A stretch of DNA of 64,000 bases, taken from Cercophora sp. LCS_1 (lineage: Eukaryota > Ascomycota > Sordariomycetes > Sordariales > Lasiosphaeriaceae). The stretch spans positions 1 to 64,000 of the forward strand of contig JAPZLL010000057.1 of assembly GCA_036250225.1 (NCBI GenBank), given 5' to 3'. Of this stretch, positions 34,301 to 44,102 are shown piece by piece. A program made the position numbers and the translations under genes. The notes below the pieces were generated by a model. It saw only the letters and a list, made by a program, of their open reading frames with translations, searched no databases and was not told the DNA's origin. The stretch's first letter is position 1. Each line of letters begins with the position of its first letter.

Positions 34301-34587
34301 CTTTCACATCGCGCAGAATTTTAGAATAGCTACCGTCTTGGAGAGTACTCCTCCAGCGGGGCGCAAGGATTTGGTATGTCCAGATTTCATGCTAAAGGTT
34401 TTTCAATTGTCTCTGGCGCTTAGTATCTCTAAACATCATTCAGGTCGTCCGAAGAACATCTGCGCGGATGATGAGTCCCCACGAGATAGTTTTCCCGTTT
34501 TACGGCTCTCATTGGGAGATGTGCAATCTTTCTCCTGAAAGGTTCGAAGTCATGTTTGAAGCTATCAAACGTGCCGCCGGCCTGTAG
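31306..34587 (+). CDS. HET + ankyrin-like repeats + SesB-like esterase fusion (frameshifted)
   Basis: Exons are 31306-31872, 31935-33625, 33698-34000, 34065-34373 and 34444-34587, about 1,004 aa. The HET core has LYEALSYSWGD, RVLWVDAICINQVD, NIYSSAARVVVWLG and, across intron 1, PWFDRIWVLQEVAAA. Residues 470-530 look TPR-like (AIKILEDLYEP..., ELGMLYLATERWVEA). Three ITENVMMAAVGN...LLLNRG-type units follow. Exon 2 joins exon 3 by a clean intron (donor GTATGT, branch GGCTAAC) in matching phase 2, giving KLHMVAVHGVGGDGHESW, the first strand of the esterase. Within exon 3 the frame must shift by one base near 33855-33885 (DASDQAYK, then FAELLLAALRDDRED). The elbow is GHNLGG, Asn in place of Ser. 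FAGTPHTGW and a His in GSHWEMCN are present. Either a sequence error or a dying gene; the fusion itself looks real. Confidence 0.72.
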
Positions 34588-34847
34588 GAAAAAGGAGATG
34601 AGGTCAGTAGTACCTGAGGTATGCTACAAGAGGGTAGTGCTTTACAACCTAGTGTTCCTCTTGCCGATCAGAGCTCATGGAGGGACAATGACAACACCAT
34701 CCACGCTACCCGCTTTCACTCGTTGCCTTTTAACGACCGAAATGGGAAAGTTTGATCGAAACGATGGTGCTGGCTGGGTAGAAGCATAGCTGGTCTAATC
34801 GCTTGGTGCTTCATCGCACACCATCTGCTCGTACGTGAGGTGAGAGT

Positions 34848-35435
34848 TTAGCCCTCTATCCACCCGTGAATTCCAGACCGCTCCTCCCCAGCCTTCCCCC
34901 TCTCCAATAACACTATCCTCAACCTCGAAAGCGCCTCCAACACAGTCGCCTCCCGCACCCGCTCCCTGTCCCCTGGAAAGTGAAACGGCCCGAATCCCTT
35001 TCTCCCCGACACGTGCGCAATGCCGATATACACCATGCCAACCGGCTTCCCATCCTGGCTCGCCGGTCCGGCAACGCCTGTTGTTCCGATGCCCCATGTC
35101 GTAGCGACGTCGTCGCAACCTGTCACCCCTATAACACCGGACGCCATTTGGGCGGCCACATCGGCGTGGATGACACCCTCGGCCGCAATCAGTTCGTCGT
35201 TGACGTTGAGAAGCGTGCGCTTGAGAGGTGTCGCATAGGCAACGATGCCGCCGCGAAAAACGCTGCTGGCTCCGGGGACGGACGTGAGGGCGGCCATGAC
35301 GCCGCCGGCCGTGAGGGATTCGGCTACGGCGAGGGTTTCGCCGGCCTCGCGGAGGATGCGTATGACGTCGCTTGCCACGTCGAAGAGGGACTCTGCGCTC
35401 CGAGGGAAGTATTCGGGCTTTGTGGTGGTCTCCAT
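34848..35435 (-). CDS. CinA C-terminal-domain protein (PncC-like)
   Basis: The chosen start, METTTKPEYFPRSAESL, gives 195 aa; another ATG at 35501 would add 22 residues without domain content. The whole protein is a CinA-C domain: AVAESLTAGGVMAALT (the ESxT(G/A)G motif), FRGGIVAYATPLKRTLLNV with the conserved Tyr and Lys, and WGIGTTGVAGPASQDGKPVG. In bacteria this domain hydrolyses nicotinamide mononucleotide to nicotinate mononucleotide and ammonia, recycling pyridine nucleotides. The same reaction is plausible here but unproven for this protein. Fungal members are single-domain, as here. Nothing in its neighbourhood points to a pathway. Confidence 0.88.
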   Translation of the reverse strand: METTTKPEYFPRSAESLFDVASDVIRILREAGETLAVAESLTAGGVMAALTSVPGASSVFRGGIVAYATPLKRTLLNVNDELIAAEGVIHADVAAQMASGVIGVTGCDDVATTWGIGTTGVAGPASQDGKPVGMVYIGIAHVSGRKGFGPFHFPGDRERVREATVLEALSRLRIVLLERGKAGEERSGIHGWIEG

Positions 35436-36157
35436 TGCTAGCGGAGTGGACTGTGATTCGAACTGTGGGAACCAAGATCTGTCTTGGGATTGCGGTCTCA
35501 TGTGTTCAGGGTGAATGGTGTCGGTTGGCCCGTCGTACTTTTCAAGTGTCCGCGGGGGCACGGCTTTTATGCTGAGTGATCAGGAGAGCAAGACCGAGAA
35601 GAAGGGAAGAATATGTCGAGATTGTGTCTATGCCCAAAACGCTTTGAAAGCTACAAACCTCAAGGTGCAGCGCCTGGCGCCACGCTCAAACCTTGCTGCG
35701 CTAGCCCAGGGCCACCAGTGAATCTGACCCATTAGGATGCCCGTAACTGCGGCTGAGGAGTAGCGTTAGGGTAGCTCACCATCGGGAATGGCAGCTCGTA
35801 TGACGACACAAGACCTTTGCATCCGCCTGTCTTTCTCTACGCTCCGTATATCTCAGTCACAAATCAGGCAAACAACTAATACGAGCGAATCTTAGCCCCT
35901 ATTTCGTTCTAGCGCAGTCGAGTGACAAAACCTGCGTCGGCATCGGCTCGGCTCTCAGCAAATCACATGCACGAAAATGACGACGATGACTCGCAAACGC
36001 CACAAGACGCACCGCAAGAGTCACAGCAGAGCTGCAAGCCCCATGGAGAATTTCAAAAACTGTATTCAGATATCCGCACCCAAATGTTGTCCATTTCACA
36101 TCGCAAGTCACCGGACTTCCAGACTCACCCTTTCCTCGACACAGCACTTCCACCCCC
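35436..36157. other. intergenic
   Basis: 722 bases between the promoter side of the CinA-like gene and the 3' end of the secreted protein gene. No exon was recognised. Confidence 0.45.
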
Positions 36158-36592
36158 TCAATCCAGCCTATCAACCAAAGACCCAGGTGGAACACATATC
36201 CCTGTCGCATTAAACTCGCCCCAATACTCAAAATCAATCTTGGGGTCCCTCAAACACTCCCAGTTTGATTTACATTTCTCCGCCCCTCCGCAGGTGAGTT
36301 TAGCAGCCATGCATCGACCGGGTTGATCGGTGCGCGGCGTGGTGGCGTTGTAGACGCAGACTTGGCCGAGTGGACAAACGCCGTTATTTGGCTTTCCGCC
36401 GCAGACCTGTGAGACGCAGGTACCCGGCATGTCGAAGCTTCTTGGGGGCTGGGTTGGTGCGCAGACCTGACCTTCTGGGCAGCGGCGCGGTTCGCGGGAG
36501 AGACCGCCGCAGATGGGAGGGGAGGAGCGGGATTGAGGGGCGGAGGAGACGGTGGTTATGAGGAGGAGAAGGGTTGGGAGGAGGAGCTGCAT
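36158..36592 (-). CDS. secreted protein with three CGG/Cys modules
   Basis: Starting at MQLLLPTLLLLITTVSSAPQ, a good signal peptide, the protein is 144 aa in one exon. The mature part has three related modules: ICGG...RCPEGQVCAPTQPP...PGTC, VCGG...VCPLGQVCVYN...PGRC, and a looser LTCGGAEKCKSNWEC...TGIC. The repeating scheme is C-G-G-x(n)-C-P-x-G-Q-V-C-x(n)-P-G-x-C. This pattern is typical of small disulphide-rich extracellular fungal proteins, but I do not assign a named family. Two potential N-glycosylation sites (NAT) are present. The frame is open upstream to an ATG at 36712, but that extension lacks a signal peptide. Confidence 0.8.
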   Translation of the reverse strand: MQLLLPTLLLLITTVSSAPQSRSSPPICGGLSREPRRCPEGQVCAPTQPPRSFDMPGTCVSQVCGGKPNNGVCPLGQVCVYNATTPRTDQPGRCMAAKLTCGGAEKCKSNWECLRDPKIDFEYWGEFNATGICVPPGSLVDRLD

Positions 36593-37091
36593 TTTGTCGA
36601 TTGCTTTCGTACGGTATCTAATTAGGGGCCTCTCGAAGTAAGGTAGAGAGGTAGGCGAGTTTGATGAAGGATGTCTGTCTCGATTGCTTTCGTGCTTGTT
36701 GTTTCTAGGCAACGCTGAACAGGCTTCATGGAAAGGTGAACGGACTTTATGACGCTCGCGACGTTCTGTCGGCTCGCTTATTACCTCGTAACGGATACGA
36801 ATATAAACAGCAGACTATATGACGACCCGGAAAAGGGACGCCAAGAAGTCTTGTTCCGCCCGAGACGTGGTATTCCGGGACTGACAGGGTGACAACCCCT
36901 ATTCCGGCTGATTAGGACACAGGATTCCCTGGACCTTTGCAATGTCGGTGTGACGTCTCGGGGCCGTATTGGCGATGGGAACGGAACTGCCACGCCCGAT
37001 ATCAGATTGTCACCGTGCGATGCTATTCTCATTGCGCCTCCAACACATCCCATCGATCTCTACAATCTTAGCATCTGAGGAGGCCCACAAC
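36593..37091. other. intergenic
   Basis: 499 bases with the promoter of the secreted protein gene (minus) and the 3' end of the F-box-like/ankyrin gene. No gene was recognised. Confidence 0.45.
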
Positions 37092-38864
37092 TCAGACGAT
37101 AGTGCAACCCGTTGAGTTGGGTATGGCATCGACCCGTCTTCCCAACTCCAACACCCGTTCCTTTTCGAAGGTTCTTTTCTCCTCAGGCAAGGGGCAGAGC
37201 GAAATCATTTCGTCGATGAAAGAAATGCTCATTGTGAGTTTTGCGTGGTCCCTCCTCTTCAGCTGCCTGTCGCAGAAGTTGTGCACCAAGTCAAACGCCG
37301 TTTTTCCGTTCCTGTCAAGGGCAAGGCACATGCGATGTGACCAGTTCCTCGACAAATCGTCGCGAGGCGGCCTGACGAGAGCATCAACAGCCGCAGCATG
37401 TGAACCGGGGTTGAACTTTCCCACTCCACCTCTTGGCAACGAGCCAAGGTCCTTTGTGAATTCTTTGACCACAATGTGTAGCGGAGAATTGCCGTTGCGG
37501 CTAAGGTTTATTACTGCATCCGAATCAGGTCGTTTGAGCAAAAAGCGGACCAGTTTGGCGGACCGAAACGCCTTGGCTCCCAAGGCCATAAACAAGACGT
37601 TGCGGCCGTCTGATATTTCGTCGGTGACGTCGAGATGGTTGCTGGAAAACATGTACTCGATGATCCCTTCTCTGTCTTCGCGAGACCACCTCTCGCCGGC
37701 ACAATCCCCGTACCTTTTCGTCTGGACTTTCCTCATGGTCTTCGTCCGGAGCGCTCCGTTCTCCATCGCAATATGGTTTGCCTTGGCGTCAAACGCGTGG
37801 GCTACGATCCCGCGAGCAGTTTCTTTGGAAAGCGTTCGACCGGTCCCATGCTTCAGGAGAAAGCGAGCGTTGCCGTAGCAACCGCTTGAAATGGCGTCAA
37901 AAAGGGGGCATTGAACTCTTCTTGTCGCAGGTGATCGCCACAGAGCCTGGAGATCTGCTCTCACCGGCGCGACGTCCCGAGGGCCGATTTGACTTTTGGC
38001 TCCCCGGTCGATCAACTCGGCGATCATTGTCTCATTCCCCGGCGTCCCGAGTGCGTAGTGCGGTGGCGTTCTTCCGCAAACAGTTTTTGTCAGGTCAAAA
38101 GACAGCTTCACAAGGACGTCAAGGAGGTGTGTATGACCCCTTGCCGCAGCTATGTGCACTGCGTTGATCTGTCCGCTCCGCCGGCCAAAATATAGCCCAC
38201 TCAGGGCGGCTCCGTGTTTGAGAAGCACTTTGACGACGTCGAGACGACCATACCAGACCGCAACACCGATCGGACACCAACGAGTGAAATCATAACGGCC
38301 GTGGTCTCTTTGGTATTCAATTGTCGAGTTGATCTCGGCTCCTCTCTCAATCATCCAGTTTACTGCTTCGTATTGATCATTTGCGACGGCGACGTGAAGA
38401 GGCGGGACGTAAATGTTCGTAAATGTCACCGGCGACACCTCGACGTCTGAGAATGCAATCCCACGATCTGCTAGGAGGCCAATGTCGCGAAGAGCGTTGA
38501 TATCCACCCTGCTCTTGTGGTGCTTTCGTAAATATGCGTGCAAAGCCCCAAGATTCACACATCCCTGGAGATTAACCCCGGCAGCCACCGCTCGTTCCAT
38601 CATCATTGTGTCGCCAGCCACCGCTCCCCATACCAAAGCAATTGGAAGGCTGTTTGAAGCATCGGCATCGTACAAGATGTGGTTAAACATGAAGTACGAA
38701 CGCCGTGAAAGATGAATGAAAGAGACGACATCTTTCCAGGCCCTCCTCTTCGATCTTCCTGGAGCAGGTCTTGACGCTGGGTCACGAGCGTTTTTGAACC
38801 TTCTCATTAGTTCCTCCATTACCACGAGCATGAGTTCATTTGGTAGGTCAAGTAGGCGCGCCAT
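37092..38864 (-). CDS. F-box-like/ankyrin repeat protein, third copy
   Basis: A single exon of 590 aa, starting MARLLDLPNELMLVVMEEL (F-box-like). It shares with the genes at 2251 and 4486 the block VSFIHLSRRSYFMFNHILYDADA, the signature LPIALVWGAVAG and the order of ankyrin units (AVNWMIERGAEINS, VVKVLLKHGAAL, HIAAARGHTHLLDVLVKL, HYALGTP..., and the late VRFLLKRPDS...INLSRNGNSPLHIVVKE). The conserved IEYMFSSNHLDVTDEISDGRN segment is the site where the copy at 2251 is frameshifted. Function as a ubiquitin-ligase adaptor is a family-level guess. It is about 31 kb from the tandem pair, so this is a dispersed duplicate. Confidence 0.85.
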   Translation of the reverse strand: MARLLDLPNELMLVVMEELMRRFKNARDPASRPAPGRSKRRAWKDVVSFIHLSRRSYFMFNHILYDADASNSLPIALVWGAVAGDTMMMERAVAAGVNLQGCVNLGALHAYLRKHHKSRVDINALRDIGLLADRGIAFSDVEVSPVTFTNIYVPPLHVAVANDQYEAVNWMIERGAEINSTIEYQRDHGRYDFTRWCPIGVAVWYGRLDVVKVLLKHGAALSGLYFGRRSGQINAVHIAAARGHTHLLDVLVKLSFDLTKTVCGRTPPHYALGTPGNETMIAELIDRGAKSQIGPRDVAPVRADLQALWRSPATRRVQCPLFDAISSGCYGNARFLLKHGTGRTLSKETARGIVAHAFDAKANHIAMENGALRTKTMRKVQTKRYGDCAGERWSREDREGIIEYMFSSNHLDVTDEISDGRNVLFMALGAKAFRSAKLVRFLLKRPDSDAVINLSRNGNSPLHIVVKEFTKDLGSLPRGGVGKFNPGSHAAAVDALVRPPRDDLSRNWSHRMCLALDRNGKTAFDLVHNFCDRQLKRRDHAKLTMSISFIDEMISLCPLPEEKRTFEKERVLELGRRVDAIPNSTGCTIV

Positions 38865-39331
38865 CCTGCTCTTCTCGCACGACTTTGTGTCTTATGGGTC
38901 ACGCCAGTGCCACTCATGTTCCAGATAAGCGTTCTGCAGGTACTGGACACAGCTGATGGGCGGTCTTTAGTATGCTATTTATCAGTACCCACGGAGTCAC
39001 AAGCATGACCCCGCCATAAAGTCTGAGTCTTGATCCTCCGTATCCTCTGAGAGTTTAGACGATTGCCAATCTCTCTGTTGCTCTCAGGCTCTGCGTGCAA
39101 ACGCATTTGCCCCCATGGTAATGACTTGAATGGCATTAATTCAGTCAGAGCCTCTCGTGAATCACACTGGGCACATTTCAAGGTTTGGTGGAAGCGGCAT
39201 TCCAAAGGCACACAGAGATATTGGCGGGCTGGGGTTATGTGTGGAAGCGGCGTGTCAGAAACGAAAACTCGGGTGTGCGAAAACTAGAGCTCACAAATTT
39301 CCATCATGAGATCGAGGCCCAACGCTATCGA
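38865..39331. other. intergenic
   Basis: 467 bases between two minus-strand genes, holding the promoter of the F-box-like/ankyrin gene and the 3' end of the transporter gene. No gene was recognised. Confidence 0.45.
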
Positions 39332-41125
39332 TCACACCTTCTGGTCCAAGCCGTATTCCATTTCCACGGACTCCCTGGGTTCCAGACCCCTTTCCAGCCC
39401 AACCAAAACGAACCCAAGGCCGCTGAGGCCCAACCCCACCCACCAGATCGTCTTCAGGCTATCGGTGTATACTTGGGCGATTTCAAGCCTGTTTTCCAGA
39501 ACAAGGGTGTCCTTAAGGCCATGAATGAGGCCAGCAAACCCATAGGCAGCCCCGCTCCTTAGATTCGCTCCCATATCTGGGTCCAAGATGACCATATCCA
39601 AGTTTCGGCTACTGATGCTGTTGAAAATGGCCGACGGTACCACAACGCCCCAGACACATCCAAAAGTCCTGGCGAAGCTATGAGCAGTGGACACGGCGCT
39701 GAACTCCAACTCCGAAAGGGCCACCACAGCAGCTGGCAGCGTCACCGAGATGATCATCCCTGCGCCAGCAGCAGCGATGAGCTGGAAGAGCACCCAGGCA
39801 GCGGCCGAAGAGTTCGCATCGAGAAGCGTAAACAAACCGAACCCAACCGCCATGAGTGCAAATGAGGCAGCGTGAAGTGGTCGATACGCCCCAAACTTGG
39901 ACAACAGCGCCCTCGACAAACCCGCAAACAAAACGGCCCCAATCGCCATGGGCAGCAAGCTGACTCCAGCCTGCAACGCCGACGTCCCCCTTACGCCCTG
40001 AAAGTAAACCACCAAGAAAAAGCCGACCATCGACATCAAGACCGAGGACAAAAACGTCAACCCAAAAACCGCCGCACTCGTCCGGTCCCCAGCCATCTTT
40101 CCCGGTAGCCCAAAATCCCCAACCCACCACCGATAAAGACAAAGACCAGCCAAACCCAAAACGCCCACCCCAATCGAAACAACAATCCTCGGGTCGCCCC
40201 AAGCAAACCCCGTGCCGCCGGTTACCAAGCCATAGACCAACCCAATGACGCTGCCCCAGAAAAACACCACCCAGATCAACAGGCCAATCCAATCAACCTC
40301 GTTCCACTCCGTCTCACGGCCCTTCAACCCCAACCCACCCAAAACCCCGGCAACCACAACCGCGGAAATCGGTAAATTGAGCCAAAACACCCACCTCCAG
40401 TTCCCCTGGGCAAGCGCACCGCCAACAACAGGCCCCAACACAACCGCCAGACCCGAGCCCGCGTATACAACTCCCAGGTAGCTCATCCTTTCCCTCGTCG
40501 GAACAACGTCAAACGTGACAAGATCCGCAACGCCACCCATCACACCCGCTCCGATCCCTTGCACTACCCGTCCACCAACCATCATACCCACGCCCCTGGC
40601 ACCACCGGCAATCCCACTCCCCAGCATAAACAACGCCACACCGCCCAGTAGAACATCCCTTTTCCCAAGTACAGCCGCCAGTTGAACACCAATGGGTAGC
40701 GACAGGTTCGCGGCGAGGAGATACCCCACTGCAACCCATACGTAATTATGCCTCGCCTCGAGGGTGGCGGCGATGCTCGGTAGCGCAGTCGGGACAATCG
40801 TCAGCGAGAGCGTCGTCTGAAACGAAAGAAGGGCGAGCGTAGCAATGGTGAGATGGAATCGTACAGGCTGAGCACGTGAGGGTGTGGGCGTCGGAGGGGT
40901 GGGCGACCACGGCGAGGAGTGGGTTGATTGGGAGGTTTCGGTTCGTGGCGGTTGCGGGGACGGCGGTGTTTGGGGCGGCGGGAGGGGTGGAGCGAGGTAG
41001 ACTTCTTTTTCGGAGATGGAGGGGAGGGTTGTGAGGGGTTGTTTTTGCGGTGGTTGTTGTTGTGTGGGAGGTGGTTGTGACGACGGTTGTGGTGGAGGGA
41101 GATAGACTTCTTTTTCGGAGTCCAT
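39332..41125 (-). CDS. DHA2-type MFS drug/toxin efflux transporter
   Basis: A single exon of 597 aa. About 90 N-terminal residues are Pro/Gln/Ser-rich and cytosolic, with a near-perfect duplication (EKEVYLPPPQP and EKEVYLAPPLPPP). Then come about 14 membrane segments, the first being FHLTIATLALLSFQTTLSLTI followed by VPTALPSIAATL. Characteristic motifs are GRVVQGIGAG (motif C region), the loop PTRERMSYLG and GPVVGGALAQGNWRWVFWLN, all diagnostic for 14-TM drug:H+ antiporters. Such pumps export xenobiotics or secondary metabolites across the plasma membrane. No biosynthetic cluster is evident around it, so general drug resistance is as likely as metabolite export. No intron is needed. Confidence 0.9.
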   Translation of the reverse strand: MDSEKEVYLPPPQPSSQPPPTQQQPPQKQPLTTLPSISEKEVYLAPPLPPPQTPPSPQPPRTETSQSTHSSPWSPTPPTPTPSRAQPVRFHLTIATLALLSFQTTLSLTIVPTALPSIAATLEARHNYVWVAVGYLLAANLSLPIGVQLAAVLGKRDVLLGGVALFMLGSGIAGGARGVGMMVGGRVVQGIGAGVMGGVADLVTFDVVPTRERMSYLGVVYAGSGLAVVLGPVVGGALAQGNWRWVFWLNLPISAVVVAGVLGGLGLKGRETEWNEVDWIGLLIWVVFFWGSVIGLVYGLVTGGTGFAWGDPRIVVSIGVGVLGLAGLCLYRWWVGDFGLPGKMAGDRTSAAVFGLTFLSSVLMSMVGFFLVVYFQGVRGTSALQAGVSLLPMAIGAVLFAGLSRALLSKFGAYRPLHAASFALMAVGFGLFTLLDANSSAAAWVLFQLIAAAGAGMIISVTLPAAVVALSELEFSAVSTAHSFARTFGCVWGVVVPSAIFNSISSRNLDMVILDPDMGANLRSGAAYGFAGLIHGLKDTLVLENRLEIAQVYTDSLKTIWWVGLGLSGLGFVLVGLERGLEPRESVEMEYGLDQKV

Positions 41126-41856
41126 CGTGTCGTTTTTTGTCCTCTGTTTTGTTTATAACCGAGTGTTTTCTGGTTTCAGTGGCACCCTTGATGTCTCGGC
41201 TGGAGCTGGACGTGTCGTTCCGAGGTTCGCGATGTGGAAAGTGGGATGGAAGGCTGAGATGGAAGGAATGACCGAAGACACAAAAAAAGAGTGGAAGCCA
41301 GATCCGGACTGAAGAAGCAAAATGATCAAAGGAGTGTCCAAGAGAATGAATGTTAAACACGGCTTGCCATGCTACGGTGTTGCTGAAGAAAAGTTTGCAG
41401 TTCGGTTGAGGTGATGGACGCCAAAATGAGAGGGAAGGAGCGTTGTTCACTCCCACAATCTTGAACTCCGGGCGATTCGCGGCGCCGGGCACTAGGACGG
41501 GATTCGGACATCGCAATTTCCTCTCCTTGTGCGGCCGCTCCTTGCCGGTCGGGTCTGCGAAGGGAATGTGACGCCGACCGTGCGCCAGGCACGTATTGAT
41601 CCTTCGGCGCAACGATGGGATCGCAAACGGTCAGCCACAGGGGCACCACAGGGGTATCACAAGGGTATCAAAGCTCCTTGATTGGTTGACGTCGTCCAAA
41701 CACGAGCTGTGTGCGGAAACCTTAATCTTGACGCCTAATCCTCTCCCGCTTGACAGGTGCCAACATCTGCACTGTTTTTGTCTTGGTGCCTCCCACCTTC
41801 CGAATCTTTTCTACCCCAATCTCGCCGTTTGTTTCACCATCATGCATCCATCACCT
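41126..41856. other. intergenic
   Basis: 731 bases upstream of the transporter and downstream of the Asp-box protein gene. No exon was recognised. Confidence 0.45.
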
Positions 41857-43082
41857 TCAAAAAATCGCCTTTGCGTCACCCGCTGGCTTCTTCAACAATT
41901 CCGTGACGCTGACCCTACTCAACGAGATGGGTCGATGCACCGTCCTTGAATACCTCGCCGCACCGAGAATGATGAGATGATCGGGCTGCGCCTTGGGGAC
42001 GAGCAGCGCGCGGCTATACGCGTTCATCTGCGGCGTTTGATGGGCTTCCCATCGGTCGGGCATGCCGCCAAAGCTGTTGGTGAACACGTCCGAGTGGTCA
42101 TTGTCGCTGACGATGATGGTGCCGTTCACTCCGCCGCTCGGACTCCAGGCGACGTAGGGGCTTGACCCCGGCTGGACACCGCGGGTGACGATTGGGTACC
42201 CGCGATCGTTGTCAAACTCGAATGGTGAGTCGGCCAGGCGGTAGTAGACCGGGAACTCGTTGCCACTCCATTGCTCTCCTCCGGTTGCGTTGACTTCTTG
42301 TGTGCCGGGGTATTCGTAGACCAGAATCCACTTGCGCATGGGTGGGATGTAGGTGATTACCGTCATGCCGGGGCGATCTGTGTAAGTCTTGTAGGCGACA
42401 TCGTTGACGACGGGGCCCCAGGTCTTGAGGTCTGTTGACTTTTGGTGCGCGAGCTTTTGGCCGTGCTTTGGGTCGCGCTGGTCGGAGTAGAAGACGCCGA
42501 TGGTTCCGTTGAATGGGCTGATGTGTGTCAGTGCTTGCCGTTCGAGCTCGCATGGGATGCTTACAGGATCCATGGCTCCCAGATGCACGGATTTCCGTTC
42601 TGTGTGCTGGGCCCGCTTCCTCGCGCCACGTTGCTCACAAACTTCCACGTGTGACCCTTGTCAGTACTCGCGTACAAATCAATGTTCGTACTGTTTCGGC
42701 CCCAGCTGTTGCCGCTGGCCAAGACGGTGCCCGCTGGAAACTCGCCGACGGCCCACGGCAGCTCGGCGATTGCGGGATGCGCGCTCATGCCCAGGCCGTT
42801 GACCTGGTCCGTCATGTTGGAGATCCATTTCCATGATGCGCCGCCATCGCTAGAGCTGAAGATGGGGAACACGGCGGGGCTGCTGTTCAAACCCGCAGTG
42901 GCGAGAATGGTCCCGTCTGAGAGCTCGGTGATGCGAGGGTAGAGTATGGTGCTGTTGGCATCCGGCCACCAAATGACGTTTTCGCCGAAAGTCCCAAAGG
43001 GGTCAGGCTTGCTGGTGTCGTTTTGGGCGTTGGTGAGCCCAACAAGGGTGACCACGCCCAAGACCACGGGTTTGAGTTGCAT
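41857..43082 (-). CDS. secreted Asp-box (BNR) glycosidase-like protein
   Basis: Exon 1 is 43082-42565 and exon 2 is 42517-41857, 392 aa. The 47-nt intron has donor GTAAGC, branch CACTGAC and acceptor CATCAG, and the phase fits (EPWIL|PFNGTIGVFYSDQRD). The signal peptide is MQLKPVVLGVVTLVGLTNA. Two Asp-boxes are visible, SSSDGGASW and ASTDKGHTW, in a sialidase-type beta-propeller. Other family-like segments are RITELSDGTILAT, EPWILPFNGTIGVFYSDQ and KWILVYEYPG. Several NxT/S glycosylation sites fit secretion. Fungal relatives are usually called BNR/Asp-box or sialidase superfamily proteins acting on glycans, but catalytic residues cannot be assigned by eye. The end, VSVTELLKKPAGDAKAIF, may differ if a further small intron exists. 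Confidence 0.82.
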
Positions 43083-44102
43083 CTTGCGCTATCTATTTGG
43101 GCTCTCGGGATGGTACTACAATCAACAGCGCCTCATGGTTCAAAATCGGAAGCAGGTTGGTTTTTATGACCATTCGTCTTTCATCGACATCTCTGCGGTT
43201 GTACCGAGTGCATCCCGATTCCCGGGGCCGTTTTTTCTTGGCTCATTTACATGCCGGGGGGACACGACGTCCGAACCGGCGTGCCTTAATATGCCCATCT
43301 CCCGGGGACTAGCGCTCCAATGACAGCCTGACACCAGCTTTAGGAACCGAAAAACTGGACTCTTTCATCATTGGCATTGTCGCTTCACAGCTAACTTACG
43401 CTTCGACGACTCGTAAATGGAATCGGTGGAGATTCAACGCGGGGCAATGACGGCGTCCGGTATTTCGCCTGGTTCTTGACGAATACCTTGGCAGATTTGC
43501 CCTGGCGGTGCAACGCCGAAGCGAATTAACCGCATACACCCTACCGCGCCTATCACGTTAATCGGGGCTGGATAGTCGCTCAACGTGGTGCTTTGTGATA
43601 ATCTAAACTCACTGCCCGAGAGGACTGTCCTCTTGCCGTTCTTGTGGCTTGCATGCTGGTGTTGTCTGATTCGACTGTCGTAGTTGAGCTACGTCTGCAA
43701 GTCGCAGCCACATCACAGTCGCACACACCCCCAAAGTGCAAGAATTGAGACAAGACCATGTGTCAGCTACTTAGTCAGTGCCAGGAAGGCTGCAACTATT
43801 CTAGTCATTCGTTGGCGGATGACTTCCAACTGAGGCTGCATCGCATAGCTTGCACGCCAAGCTGCCGCCCACGTCCTTGCAGTCCGAGCCTAATGCGCGA
43901 CTTTGTTATTTACAAAAATTTTATTGTAAATTAAGGGCCTTATATTACTCTTATAAAGTTTTAGCGTTTAGTTATGTATTAAAATTTTAATTATATACAG
44001 TGGGGCTAATGGTAGCTTTTTCTCCCGGTGCCAGGTTTTGCATGGGGGTGCACATGTAGTGAGGACCTTTCCTTATAATGGTAACTGCATCATCAATTTA
44101 GT
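43083..44102. other. intergenic with AT-rich relic
   Basis: About 1 kb without a gene. Positions 43905-44010 are strongly AT-rich (TTTATTGTAAATTAA, TATTAAAATTTTAATTATATA), sharply different from the GC-balanced flanks. This is the usual look of a small repeat remnant mutated by RIP. Confidence 0.5.

Noticed and set aside
39678..40292. 204-codon frame rich in Trp and Gly
   Set aside because: A shadow of the DHA2 transporter in another frame.
40746..41612. 288-codon minus-strand frame spanning the transporter start
   Set aside because: Overlaps the Pro-rich N-terminus of the transporter in another frame and has no domain.
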